Below, piece after piece: positions 24,116-31,754 of a DNA stretch of 32,404 nt. Under the pieces are notes generated by a model. That model searched no databases and had not been told where the DNA came from. It saw only the letters and a list, made by a program, of their open reading frames with translations. A program made the translations under genes and the position numbers. Source of the DNA: DATBAK01 sp036787815. GTDB lineage: Bacteria > Actinomycetota > Acidimicrobiia > IMCC26256 > PALSA-610. The stretch lies in NCBI GenBank assembly GCA_036787815.1, contig DAIQOP010000006.1, positions 1-32,404 of the forward strand, in the 5' to 3' direction. Numbering within the stretch: position 1 is the first letter of the stretch; each line of letters begins with the position of its first letter.

Positions 24116-24349
24116 GGTCGCGCNNNNNNNNNNNNNNNNNNNNNNNNNNNNNNNNNNNNNNNNNNNNNNNNNNNNNNNNNNNNNNNNNNNNNNNNNNNNN
24201 NNNNNNNNNNNNNNNNNNNNNNNTCGCATGCACTTCACCTTTAGCTTCATTCTCGGATCGGTGGTTGCGATCGCTCCGGCCTTCATGGTCGCGCTCGCAT
24301 GCACTTCACCTTTAGCTTCATTCTCGGATCGGTGGTTGCGATCGCTCCG
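24111..24349. repeat. 71-bp tandem repeat array B between aminotransferase and FAD oxidoreductase
   Basis: Copies with a period of 71 bp (TCGCATGCACTTC at 24224 and again at 24295) flank a 100-N gap. A partial copy (TTCATGGTCGCGC, 24111-24123) lies on the other side of the gap. The array fills the whole space between the TAA of the downstream-numbered aminotransferase (24350-24352) and the ATG of the FAD oxidoreductase. The unit matches array A at 47 of 71 positions with no gaps. Both arrays end at the same unit position, GCTCCG. Compared with the surroundings it is AT-richer (CCTTTAGCTTCATTC). Confidence 0.93.
24124..24223. other. Assembly gap (100 N) inside repeat array B
   Basis: Exactly 100 N with repeat sequence on both sides. 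The hidden part is most simply more 71-bp copies of unknown number. Confidence 0.98.
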
Positions 24350-25735
24350 TTAGCGGGCGCCCCGGAGCGACACGGCGAACGTCTCCAGGTTGGTGATGAA
24401 CCGCTCGACGTCGTCCAGGGTGTGCTGCACCGAGATCGTCCACTGCTCGCACTTGCCCCACGGTGGCAGGAACACTCCGCCGTTGTGCTGCACGAGCCAG
24501 TGCGCGTGGCCCCAGCGCGCGTCGTAGTCGACGAAGTCGCGGTAGTCGCGGAGTCGCTTCGACGAGAACACGACACAGCCTTTGGCCCCAAGCGCCTTCA
24601 CGTAGCCGGGGAGTCGGTAGCGCTCGAGCACGTCGTTGGCGCCCCGCACCATCGCGGCGCGCAGCGTGTCGAGCCACGCGTACGCGTCGGGCGTGAGCAC
24701 CTCGAGCAGCGTCGCGCGTGCCGCGGCCATCGTGAGCGGGTTGCCGTTGAAGGTGCCCACCTGCTCGTAGCGGCCGTCTTCGATCAGGTGCATGATCTCG
24801 TGACTGCCACCGATGGCCCCGCACGGAAGGCCGCCGGCGAGCGCCTTGGCGAGGCACACGATGTCGGGCACCACTCCGGAGCGCTCGATCATGCCGCCCG
24901 GTGCCGTCGCGAAGCCGGTCTTCACCTCGTCGAAGGTGAGGTAGGCGCCGTGACGGTGGCACAGCTCGCGCAGCCCCGCGAGGTAGCCGTCGGGCGGTTC
25001 GATGATGCCGATGTTCATCATCACCGGCTCGATGATCATGCCGGCGATCTCGTCGGGGTACTCGAGGAACGCGCGTTCGACGGCATCGAGATCGCCGAAC
25101 GGGACCACGATCGTGAGGCGCGCGACGTCGGCCGGGACGCCGTCGTGATCGCGCACCGACACGGGATGGCCCGCGGGCCCGGCGTCGGCGACGTCGGGGT
25201 ACACGGACACCTCGACCGCGTCGTGATGGCCGTGGTACGTGCCCTCGACCTTGATGATGCGCTCGCGCCCGGTGGCGACACGCATGAGGTGGATCGCGCT
25301 CATCGTGGCTTCGGTGCCGGAGTTGCAGAACCGCCACAAGGGGAGGTGGAAGCGCCGCGCCAGCTCACGTGCGACGACGATCGTGTCGCCGGTGGGTTGC
25401 GCGAAGTGCGTGCCCAGCGTGACGCGATCCTGCACGGCCCGCACGACGGCCGGGTGCGCGTGGCCGACGAGCATCGCGCCGAATCCGGCATGCAGGTCGA
25501 CGTACTGGTTGCCGTCGACGTCGTACACCTTGGAGCCGAGGCCGTGACTGATCCATACCGCCTGGGGTGGCGCGGCCTGCCAGCTCGACGCGACTCCGCC
25601 GGCCAGCACCCCCCGTGCCTCACGCCGCAGCCACTGCGAACGCGGCATGCGATCGCAGAACTGCCGTTCCTGCTCCTCGATCAGCCCGTTCAGCACTGCC
25701 TCGTCGGTGACGGGCAATGCATTGATGAGGGCCAT
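24350..25735 (-). CDS. Class III aminotransferase, glutamate-1-semialdehyde aminomutase-like
   Basis: A 461-residue PLP enzyme nearer to glutamate-1-semialdehyde 2,1-aminomutases than to the two other aminotransferases here. It has VDLHAGFGAMLVGHAHPAVV, CNSGTEATMSAIHLMRVATG and EGTYHGHHDAVEVSV. The PLP Asp is in TFDEVKTGF and the Schiff-base Lys in CLAKALAGGLPCGAIGG, then GTFNGNPLTMAAA. It is not the haem-pathway enzyme: the setting is catabolic and it is about 30 residues longer. ATG 25735 follows AAGGTGG. Two copies of the TACTGAC-N6-GTCAGTA operator lie 32-78 bp upstream, so it is probably repressed together with the FAD oxidoreductase at 28772 and the Rieske gene at 31755. Confidence 0.88.
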   Translation of the reverse strand: MALINALPVTDEAVLNGLIEEQERQFCDRMPRSQWLRREARGVLAGGVASSWQAAPPQAVWISHGLGSKVYDVDGNQYVDLHAGFGAMLVGHAHPAVVRAVQDRVTLGTHFAQPTGDTIVVARELARRFHLPLWRFCNSGTEATMSAIHLMRVATGRERIIKVEGTYHGHHDAVEVSVYPDVADAGPAGHPVSVRDHDGVPADVARLTIVVPFGDLDAVERAFLEYPDEIAGMIIEPVMMNIGIIEPPDGYLAGLRELCHRHGAYLTFDEVKTGFATAPGGMIERSGVVPDIVCLAKALAGGLPCGAIGGSHEIMHLIEDGRYEQVGTFNGNPLTMAAARATLLEVLTPDAYAWLDTLRAAMVRGANDVLERYRLPGYVKALGAKGCVVFSSKRLRDYRDFVDYDARWGHAHWLVQHNGGVFLPPWGKCEQWTISVQHTLDDVERFITNLETFAVSLRGAR

Positions 25736-25767
25736 CAGTCCACCTTCTCCCGGAGCTCCCGGAGCCC

Positions 25768-25787
25768 TACTGACTCATGGGTCAGCA
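25768..25787. promoter_or_regulatory. Operator copy 1a (TACTGACTCATGGGTCAGCA)
   Basis: Inverted repeat TACTGAC / GTCAGCA with a 6-base spacer, one mismatch from the consensus found at three other places. It lies 32 bp upstream of the aminotransferase ATG. Read towards that gene, the arm runs into GTAGGG, so the operator would overlap or abut the -10 region. Confidence 0.65.
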
Positions 25788-25793
25788 GAAACC

Positions 25794-25813
25794 TACTGAC
25801 GCATCAGTCAGTA
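25794..25813. promoter_or_regulatory. Operator copy 1b (TACTGACGCATCAGTCAGTA)
   Basis: Perfect 7-bp inverted repeat arms with a 6-base spacer, 26 bp from copy 1a. The size and symmetry are those of TetR-family operators. The regulator itself is not intact in the window. Confidence 0.75.
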
Positions 25814-25864
25814 ACGTAGCCGACCGGCACCCTCTTGGCAACGGTTTGGAGATCTCGGGCCCGC

Positions 25865-25943
25865 GAGCGGTGAGCGAAGCGAACGAGCGACCACGCCCGC
25901 TCCCATCCCGCGCCCGGAGCGGCGAGCGCAGCGAGTGCGACCA
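25865..25943. repeat. Two copies of a GAGCG-rich intergenic direct repeat
   Basis: GAGCGGTGAGCGAAGCGAACGAGCGACCA (25865-25893) recurs as GGAGCGGCGAGCGCAGCGAG-TGCGACCA (25916-25943), immediately before the stop of the Rieske gene (read on plus). It is an imperfect repeat of about 28 bp in the 131-bp stretch 25814-25944, which otherwise holds nothing I recognise. Confidence 0.6.
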
Positions 25944-25944
25944 A

Positions 25945-27117
25945 TCAAGTCCGCTGGAGTGCTCCCGACAGGTACGACCTTGCGATGAGGGTGACCCACT
26001 GGCGCACGGCGTCCTCCTGGGCCGCGAACGGCCCCGGGCGGTAGCCCCGGGAGGCCAGGCCCCGCTGGACGCCTTCGCAGGCCGACCAGTCCTGGCGGTT
26101 CGTGACGTCCCAGAAGTCGACGGCGTACGACGGGTCGAACCCCTCGGCGGCAACCGCGTCGGCGTCGAAGAGCCACTCGCACTCCACGAACGACAGCGAT
26201 GGGCTCAGCGGCTCGATGCGGTGCGTCATCACGTAGTCGGGGTGCGCGCTGATCAGCAGGTTGGGGAAGAGCCCGATGTAGATGACCTCCCGCCGCTGCT
26301 GCTCGTCGAGGGTCGGGAAGATGACGCCGCCGCTCGCGCCGTCCATCGACATGGTCGCGGCGAACGGCTCGAGATCCATCGTGCCGCCGACGAACATGCC
26401 CGGCAGCGTGAGGTTGTCGTAGTTGTCGCCGCTCGCGGGCGGGCTCACCACGCACAGCTCCGGATGGATCGCCGGGCAGTGGTAGCACTCGTGGTAGTTC
26501 TCGATCGGCAGCTTCCAGTTCGCGGCCATCTCGTACTCGTGTACCGCGCCGGACACGAGCTGATCGCAGCGGTAGCTCGCGAGGATCCCGTCGAGCGCGC
26601 CGACGTGCTCGCTCAGTGGTGGCGCGTCGCCCGACAGGTTCACCATCGCCCAGCCGTTCCACTCCTCCACCCGCAGCGCGACGAGGCCGTTCTCGGCCGG
26701 ATCGAAGCCCGCCGGGGGCTCGAAGCGGGGCGTGGCCTGGAGCGAGCCCTCGAGCGAGTACGTCCACGCGTGGTACGGGCAGTGGATCGCGCCGCGCTTG
26801 GCGGTCGCGCCGCACGGGAGCAGCTCGTGCCCCCGGTGAGCGCACGTGTTGGCGAAGGCGCGCAGGCTGCCGTCGTCGCCCCGCACGAGCAGCACGCCCT
26901 CTCCGGCGACGCGGGCGCCGCGCCGTTGCCCGGGCTCGCGCAGGTCGGAGACCCGGCCCGCGCACAACCACGTACGCGCGAAGAACTGCTCGCGTTCCCA
27001 CGCCAGGACGGCATCGTCGGTGTAGGCCTCGCGCGGCAGCATCCGCCCGCTGCCGGTCGGGTCGAGCACCGCCGTGAGACCCTCGCGGCGAACAGGTGCC
27101 GGCGTCGGGTCGCTCAT
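25945..27117 (-). CDS. Rieske non-haem iron oxygenase, alpha subunit (GbcA/CntA-like)
   Basis: A 390-residue oxygenase. The Rieske [2Fe-2S] ligands are C92-A-H94 and C113-P-Y-H116. The mononuclear iron site is in NWKLPIENYHECYHCPAIHP, with His213 and His218 as ligands. The residue three before the first His, which carries electrons between subunits, is Glu210, not the usual Asp. Glu here is known from carnitine monooxygenase CntA and similar quaternary-ammonium oxygenases, so N-demethylation or C-N cleavage of a betaine-like compound is a reasonable guess. It needs a reductase, not present in the window. ATG 27117 overlaps the FAD oxidoreductase stop as ATGA, so the two are co-translated. Confidence 0.9.
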   Translation of the reverse strand: MSDPTPAPVRREGLTAVLDPTGSGRMLPREAYTDDAVLAWEREQFFARTWLCAGRVSDLREPGQRRGARVAGEGVLLVRGDDGSLRAFANTCAHRGHELLPCGATAKRGAIHCPYHAWTYSLEGSLQATPRFEPPAGFDPAENGLVALRVEEWNGWAMVNLSGDAPPLSEHVGALDGILASYRCDQLVSGAVHEYEMAANWKLPIENYHECYHCPAIHPELCVVSPPASGDNYDNLTLPGMFVGGTMDLEPFAATMSMDGASGGVIFPTLDEQQRREVIYIGLFPNLLISAHPDYVMTHRIEPLSPSLSFVECEWLFDADAVAAEGFDPSYAVDFWDVTNRQDWSACEGVQRGLASRGYRPGPFAAQEDAVRQWVTLIARSYLSGALQRT

Positions 27118-28772
27118 GACGAGATCCTTCCACTCCCACGCGAGAAGGCCCGCAACCGTGCCCGACGGCCCTCGCGGCGGCGATCGCCGAGGATGCGGCG
27201 CGTGCAGAGCAACGCGGGGATGCCGGTGACCCCACCGCCCCCGTGCGTCGCCGACGAGCACTGGTAGAGGCCCGAGATCGGGGTGGTGAAGTCGGCGTAG
27301 CCGGGCGCGGGACGCAGGTGGAAGAGCTGGTCGGCCGAGAGCTCGCCGTGGAAGATGTTGCCACCGAGCAACCCGTACTCGTGCTCCATCTCGTAGGGCC
27401 CGATCACCTGCCGGTGCACGATCGACTGCTTGAAGTTGGGTGCGAGCTCCGTGTACCCGTCGACGACGCGATCCGCGTAGGCCTCGAGCTCGGCGGTGTG
27501 CGGTGCCTCCGACCACGTGTGGGGCACCCACTGCGTGAAGAGAGACATCACGTGCATGCCCTCGGGCGCGATCGAGGGGTCGAGGGTGGAGGGGATCACG
27601 CCGTCGGAGAACGGACGGGTCGCAGCGCGCCCCTCGCGCGCGTCCTGGAACGCGCGCTCCAGGTACTCGATCGAATGGCACAGCTCGACCGCGCCCGTGT
27701 GGCGGGGGTGCAGCTCGGTGCCGGGATCGGCGATGAAGTCGGGGAGCTCGGAGAGCGCGACGTTCACCTTCACGACACCGCTGCGGCTGCGCCAGCCCTC
27801 GAGGTCGCGCACGAAGTCGCTCGGGAGCTGCTTCCGCTCGATCTGGCGCAGGAAGGTGATCTGCGGATGCGTGGCCGCGACGACCGTGGCCGCGTGCAGC
27901 TCCTCGCCGCTGCCGAGCACGACACCCTGCACCCGGCCGTCGACGACCGAGATCTGCTCGACGGGCGCGCCGGTGCGCACCTCGCAACCGAACCCGACCG
28001 CCGCCCGGCGGATCGCCTCCGAGACCGCGCCCATGCCCCCGACCGGGTAGCCCCAGGAGCCGAGGTGACCGTCGCCGACGTCGCCGATCGAATGGTGCGC
28101 CATCACGTACGCGGTGCCCGGCTCGTCGGGCCCGGCCCAGGTACCGATGATGCCGTTCACCGCGAGCACGCCCTTGAGCTCGGGCGATTCGAACCAGCGA
28201 TCGAGGAGGTCGCGGATGCTCGTGGTCATGAGCCGCGTGGCCTCGGCCGTGGTTCGGACGTCGAGGCCCCGCATGCCCCACGCGAGGCGCAGCATGTCGA
28301 CGAGGTCGCGGGGCCGGTGGGACCCGAGCTTCGGCGGCGTGGTGAGCAGCAGCGGGCCGAGCACGTCGGCGAGACCCGCGAGCCACGCTTCGTAGTCGCC
28401 GAGGTTGGCGGCGTCGTGGCGGGAGAACTTCGACACCGCCTCCACGTTGCGACTCGGTTCGTCCTCGAGGAGCAGCGAACGCCCGTCGGGGAACGCGATG
28501 TACGACGGGCCCATCGGCAGCACGCGGTACCCGTGCCGGCCGAGATCGAGATCGCGCAGGATCGTGGGCGGCATGAGGCTCATCACGTAGGAGAGAGCCG
28601 TCACTTTGAACTCAGGTCCCCAGGGTTCCTCCGTGCGCGCGGCGCCGCCGGTGTCGTCGCGCGCTTCGAGCACGACGGTGCGCAGGCCGGCGCGTGCGAG
28701 ATACGCGCCGGCGACCAAGCCGTTGTGACCGCCGCCGACGACGACCGCGTCGTAGTGGTTCCGACTGCTCAT
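27114..28772 (-). CDS. PYROXD2/phytoene desaturase-like FAD oxidoreductase, second copy
   Basis: A 552-residue relative of the protein at 22505-24115. It begins YDAVVVGGGHNGLVAGAYLA (FAD Rossmann motif) and LEARDDTGGAARTEE. The middle has VNGIIGTWAGPDEPGTAYVM, parallel to GQGVIGAWAGPRDPGTASIK in the other. The end GLYQCSSATHGGGGVTGIPA replaces the usual CG(A)xTHPGG pattern. ATG 28772 follows AAGGGG. An operator (28834-28853) lies 61 bp upstream. It is coupled by ATGA to the Rieske oxygenase, so the pair probably acts on one substrate in sequence: oxygenation and flavin-dependent oxidation. Confidence 0.88.
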   Translation of the reverse strand: MSSRNHYDAVVVGGGHNGLVAGAYLARAGLRTVVLEARDDTGGAARTEEPWGPEFKVTALSYVMSLMPPTILRDLDLGRHGYRVLPMGPSYIAFPDGRSLLLEDEPSRNVEAVSKFSRHDAANLGDYEAWLAGLADVLGPLLLTTPPKLGSHRPRDLVDMLRLAWGMRGLDVRTTAEATRLMTTSIRDLLDRWFESPELKGVLAVNGIIGTWAGPDEPGTAYVMAHHSIGDVGDGHLGSWGYPVGGMGAVSEAIRRAAVGFGCEVRTGAPVEQISVVDGRVQGVVLGSGEELHAATVVAATHPQITFLRQIERKQLPSDFVRDLEGWRSRSGVVKVNVALSELPDFIADPGTELHPRHTGAVELCHSIEYLERAFQDAREGRAATRPFSDGVIPSTLDPSIAPEGMHVMSLFTQWVPHTWSEAPHTAELEAYADRVVDGYTELAPNFKQSIVHRQVIGPYEMEHEYGLLGGNIFHGELSADQLFHLRPAPGYADFTTPISGLYQCSSATHGGGGVTGIPALLCTRRILGDRRREGRRARLRAFSRGSGRISS

Positions 28773-28833
28773 GAGCGGACCCCTTGCATGCGAGGGTGTT
28801 GCATAAGATCGCCGAACGCGGCAGGCTGTCGCT

Positions 28834-28853
28834 TACTGACTCGCCAGTCAGTA
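28834..28853. promoter_or_regulatory. Operator copy 2 (TACTGACTCGCCAGTCAGTA)
   Basis: Perfect TACTGAC / GTCAGTA arms with a 6-base spacer, between the divergent FAD oxidoreductase (start 28772) and a plus-strand ATG at 28870. The right arm continues as GTATAGC, a plausible -10 for the plus strand. One site could thus control both directions. Confidence 0.75.
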
Positions 28854-28869
28854 TAGCTGGGAGGGTGCA

Positions 28870-28920
28870 ATGGCGTCTCACCCGCGCGAGCGCAGGGGGA
28901 CGCGGCCCAGGATCTCGGCG
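28870..28920 (+). pseudogene. Possible 5' remnant of a TetR-like regulator
   Basis: GGGAGGG lies four bases before ATG 28870, and the frame reads MASHPRERRGTRPRIS, the sort of basic start with GTRPRIS that precedes the first helix of TetR-family regulators. After this the frame becomes meaningless and stops at 29025, while another frame takes up a permease. The position just behind an operator, divergent from a target gene, is where the autoregulated repressor of this regulon would be expected. The identity rests on 16 residues and is tentative. Confidence 0.3.
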
Positions 28921-29240
28921 CGTCGCCGATGCAGTCGTTGCGCACCGTGGTGCTCCCGCTCCTCAACCCCGCGATCTTCGCCAGCCTCATGGTCGTGTTC
29001 GCGACCGCGATCGACGACTTCGTGATCAGCCAGTTCCTCTCGGCCGACGCATCGAGCGAGACCGTACCGATGAAGATCTACTCCTCGCTGCGCGCCACCG
29101 CGACCCCTGCGGTGAACGCCCTGGCAACGGTGATGCTGCTGTTCACGTTGGTGGCGATCCTCCTCGCCGTCTACGGGCCCCGCCTGCTCCGCCGCGGCGA
29201 CAAACGCTCCGCCGTCGAAGACTTCGCCCTCGAGATGTAG
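28899..29240 (+). pseudogene. C-terminal fragment of a PotC-like ABC permease
   Basis: The last 113 residues of an inner-membrane permease of the spermidine/putrescine (PotC) group, normally about 270 long. It starts in the EAA loop (DAAQDLGASPMQSLRTVVLP), which docks with the ATPase, and contains the last two membrane spans (AIFASLMVVFATAIDDFVIS; ALATVMLLFTLVAILLAVYG). The N-terminal spans are absent: upstream, the frame loses all similarity and merges with a regulator-like start in another frame. The strand is opposite to the PotA-like ATPase at 30355-31611, so the fragment is not in an intact transporter operon. ATG 28929 is an internal Met of the EAA loop, not a true start. A deletion, rearrangement or misassembly is implied. 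Confidence 0.78.
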
Positions 29241-29263
29241 CACCGACCGCGCGCGTCCCCGGC

Positions 29264-30358
29264 TCAGGCGAGGAGGGGGGCCAGCAGCTCGGGGAAGCCG
29301 CTCGCGCAGGAGCGGTAGGCGGCTTCGACGAGCGCGTGAGCGAGGAGCGCGTCGTCGAAACCGGGTGACGGCGGGCGGCCGTCACGCAGTGCCGAGGCGA
29401 AGGCCCGGTGGGCGAAGTACTGGTACACCCAGACCACGCGGTCGGGATCGACGCCTTCACGAACGAAGTGCTCGCGGCGCAGCGCGGTCATGTCGAAGCG
29501 CTCGGCCGGCTCGCCCGGGCGCTGGATCAGCAGCGAATCCTCGGGCGCACCCACGATGAAGTCGGTGGTCAGCTCGAGCGCACCCCGTTCGAAGAACACC
29601 TCGAGCCGGCGTTCCTCGCGCCCCTGCACGCCGTTGAACACGGTGACGAGGTTGCCGATCACCCCACCGGTGTGCTCGATCGTGAGTGCCGCGGTGTCTT
29701 CCACCGTGTACCCGAAGACGTGCCGCTTCGTCGCGTACACGCGCGCCGCGGGACCGAAGAGCCAGGAGAGCACGTCGCAACTGTGGATCGAGTGCTCGAG
29801 CAGCGCTCCCCCGCCGGCCTCCGCCAGATCCGATCGCCAGCTGGTGTGGCCGGGAACGACGTCGCCCGTCGGCCAGTACTGGTCGTCGCGCAGCGTGTAG
29901 CCCATCGGTGCGCCGAGCTCGCCGCTCACGATGACGTCGCGCAGCCGGTTGACGATCGGATGGAACCTCGACTGGAACCCGACCTGCGCGGCGATGCCCG
30001 ACGCCGCGACCGCCGCGTGCAGCTCCCGCACCACCGGGAACGTGGGTGCGAGGGGCTTCTCGGTGAACAGCGGCTTCCCCGACTCCGCGACCGCGAGGAC
30101 GTACTCACGATGGAAACGCGTCGGTGTGATGAGCACGACCGCGTCGACGTCGGGATCGGCGATCACGTCGTACCCGTCGGCGCTCCGGCGGTCGACGCCG
30201 CCCGCGATGCTCGCGACGCGTTCGATGCCTTCGGGGTCCGGATCGGCCGCGGCGACCAGCCGCACCACGCCGTCCTCCGCGAGCAGGCGCACCGCCGCCG
30301 CGTGGGCCGAGCTGATCATCCCGCACCCGATGAACCCGAGCCGGAGCGGTTCGGTCAT
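29264..30358 (-). CDS. Gfo/Idh/MocA-family NAD(P)-dependent oxidoreductase
   Basis: 364 residues. The N-terminal Rossmann fold has LRLGFIGCGMISSAHAAAV and the conserved EKPLA (in KPLFTEKPLAPT), whose Lys is catalytic in this family. The C-terminal alpha/beta domain includes EAGGGALLEHSIHSCDVLSW, where the His serves as the usual second catalytic residue. Members oxidise or reduce sugars, inositols and related polyols. Which substrate is used here is unknown. Its ATG overlaps the stop of the ABC ATPase gene by 4 bp, linking it to uptake of the compound. Confidence 0.9.
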   Translation of the reverse strand: MTEPLRLGFIGCGMISSAHAAAVRLLAEDGVVRLVAAADPDPEGIERVASIAGGVDRRSADGYDVIADPDVDAVVLITPTRFHREYVLAVAESGKPLFTEKPLAPTFPVVRELHAAVAASGIAAQVGFQSRFHPIVNRLRDVIVSGELGAPMGYTLRDDQYWPTGDVVPGHTSWRSDLAEAGGGALLEHSIHSCDVLSWLFGPAARVYATKRHVFGYTVEDTAALTIEHTGGVIGNLVTVFNGVQGREERRLEVFFERGALELTTDFIVGAPEDSLLIQRPGEPAERFDMTALRREHFVREGVDPDRVVWVYQYFAHRAFASALRDGRPPSPGFDDALLAHALVEAAYRSCASGFPELLAPLLA

Positions 30359-31611
30359 CCGACCTCGGGCGCGTCGCGAGCGCCGAGGGTCTCGGCCGCC
30401 TCCCGAGCCGCCAGGTCGACCGGGTCGCCGCTCGCACTGTCGAGGCGATCGTCGACGGGCAGCACCCGCAGCGCGTCGCCCGGGAGCACCAGGGTGACGG
30501 CGGTACCCGGCTCGTGCGCGATCTCTTCGTCGGTGTTCGCGACGAGCACCTGCACGGTGTCGCCGTGTGGCAGGCGCACGACGACCTGCGTGGTCGCACC
30601 GAGGTACACGAGACGGTCGATCATCGCGGGAAGGTGGTTCTCACCCGCCTGCCCGTACTCGACGATGCGGGCGCGCTCGGGGCGGATCACGATCTTCGCG
30701 GCTCCGGTGCCGCTCACGGTGCCGCTCCCGGCGCGCAGCTCGAACCCCTCGAGTCGCACGCGGTGCCCGCCACCGGGAGCCGCGCCGAGCGCCTCCACCG
30801 CGAGCAGGTTGGCCACGCCGAGGAAGTCGGCGACGTACGCGTTGGCGGGCTCCGTGTACACCTCGCGGGGCGGACCGACCTGGGCGACGATGCCGTGGTC
30901 CATCACCGCGAGGCGGTCGCTCATCGTGAGAGCCTCTTCCTGGTCGTGCGTGACGTAGACGAAGGTGATGCCGACATCGCGTTGCAGCGCGGTGAGCTCG
31001 TGCTGGAGTGCCTTGCGCAGCTTCGCGTCGAGGGCACCCAGCGGTTCGTCGAGCAGCAGCACCGACGGTTCGAGCACCAGCGCGCGGGCGAGCGCGACCC
31101 GCTGTTGCTGCCCACCGGAGAGCTGCACGGGCCTGCGTTGCGCCAACCCCTCGAGGCGCACGAGCGCGATCGCGTCGCCGACCCGGCGCTTGCGTTCGGC
31201 CTTCGTCACGCCGTGCTGCCACCGCAGCCCGTAGGCGACGTTGTCCTCGACGTTGAGGTGTGGGAACAGCGCGTAGCTCTGGAACACCGTGTTCACGGGC
31301 CGGCGGTGGGGCGGGGTGCGCGCGAGGTCGACGCCGTCGAGCAGGATCGCGCCGGCCGTCGGCTGCTCGAAACCGGCAACGAGGCGCAGGGTCGTGGTCT
31401 TGCCGCATCCGGACGGGCCGAGGAGCGAGAAGAACTCCCCCGCGCCGATCGAGAGGTCGATGCCGTCGACGGCGACGAAATCGCCGAACCGCTTCTCGAG
31501 ACCCACGAGCTCGATCGCGCCGCCGGTCGTCGCGCCCGACGCGCCACGCCCGCTCGACGTGCGGCGGCGGGAAGGCGTGTCGGTTTGCGCGGTCACTGCC
31601 CCCGAGGACAC
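30355..31611 (-). CDS. PotA-like ABC transporter ATP-binding protein
   Basis: A 418-residue ATPase for an importer of the spermidine/putrescine-type (also betaine, iron, sulfate) class. It has Walker A GPSGCGKTTT, Q-loop VFQSYALFPH, signature LSGGQQQRVALARAL, Walker B VLLLDEPLGALDAKLR and the switch His in YVTHDQEEAL. A C-terminal TOBE region (ARIVEYGQAGENHLPAMIDR onward) is typical of this subfamily. GTG 31611 gives about 30 Ser/Thr/Gly-rich extra residues before the first strand (IELVGLEKRF), and the true start may be later. No intact permease or binding protein is in the window, only the plus-strand permease fragment at 28899-29240. It is divergent from the Rieske gene at 31755. Confidence 0.92.
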   Translation of the reverse strand: MSSGAVTAQTDTPSRRRTSSGRGASGATTGGAIELVGLEKRFGDFVAVDGIDLSIGAGEFFSLLGPSGCGKTTTLRLVAGFEQPTAGAILLDGVDLARTPPHRRPVNTVFQSYALFPHLNVEDNVAYGLRWQHGVTKAERKRRVGDAIALVRLEGLAQRRPVQLSGGQQQRVALARALVLEPSVLLLDEPLGALDAKLRKALQHELTALQRDVGITFVYVTHDQEEALTMSDRLAVMDHGIVAQVGPPREVYTEPANAYVADFLGVANLLAVEALGAAPGGGHRVRLEGFELRAGSGTVSGTGAAKIVIRPERARIVEYGQAGENHLPAMIDRLVYLGATTQVVVRLPHGDTVQVLVANTDEEIAHEPGTAVTLVLPGDALRVLPVDDRLDSASGDPVDLAAREAAETLGARDAPEVG

Positions 31612-31723
31612 ACCGCATTGTACGGCCCGGCTCGCGTCACGCGACAGCGCGCGCGGCGAAGATGATGACGAAACGCCGGCGTCGGGGGGTCAGAACGCAA
31701 TCAGTTCGGGGACCGGGGTTACA

Positions 31724-31743
31724 GACTGACTGGTCAGTCAGTA
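31724..31743. promoter_or_regulatory. Operator copy 3 (GACTGACTGGTCAGTCAGTA)
   Basis: Arms ACTGAC / GTCAGT with a 6-base spacer, as in the other copies, with the outermost left base changed. It ends 11 bp before the ATG of the Rieske gene, and its right arm runs into TAGAGT, a possible -10. Binding would block transcription almost at the start codon. The rest of the spacer 31612-31723 shows nothing else I can name. Confidence 0.72.
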
Positions 31744-31754
31744 GAGTGGGCCCG

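Noticed and set aside
24350..25735. Haem-pathway glutamate-1-semialdehyde aminomutase (hemL)
   Set aside because: Only family-level similarity. The gene is in a catabolic regulon with no haem genes and is longer than HemL.
25945..28386. An 813-codon minus-strand frame over the Rieske and FAD oxidoreductase genes
   Set aside because: Its first 423 codons are a low-complexity Arg-rich shadow of the FAD oxidoreductase. The Rieske protein starts at 27117.
31289..31729. A 146-codon plus-strand ORF ending next to operator copy 3
   Set aside because: It lies mostly antisense to the PotA-like gene with Arg/Ser/Pro-rich composition and no recognisable motif.
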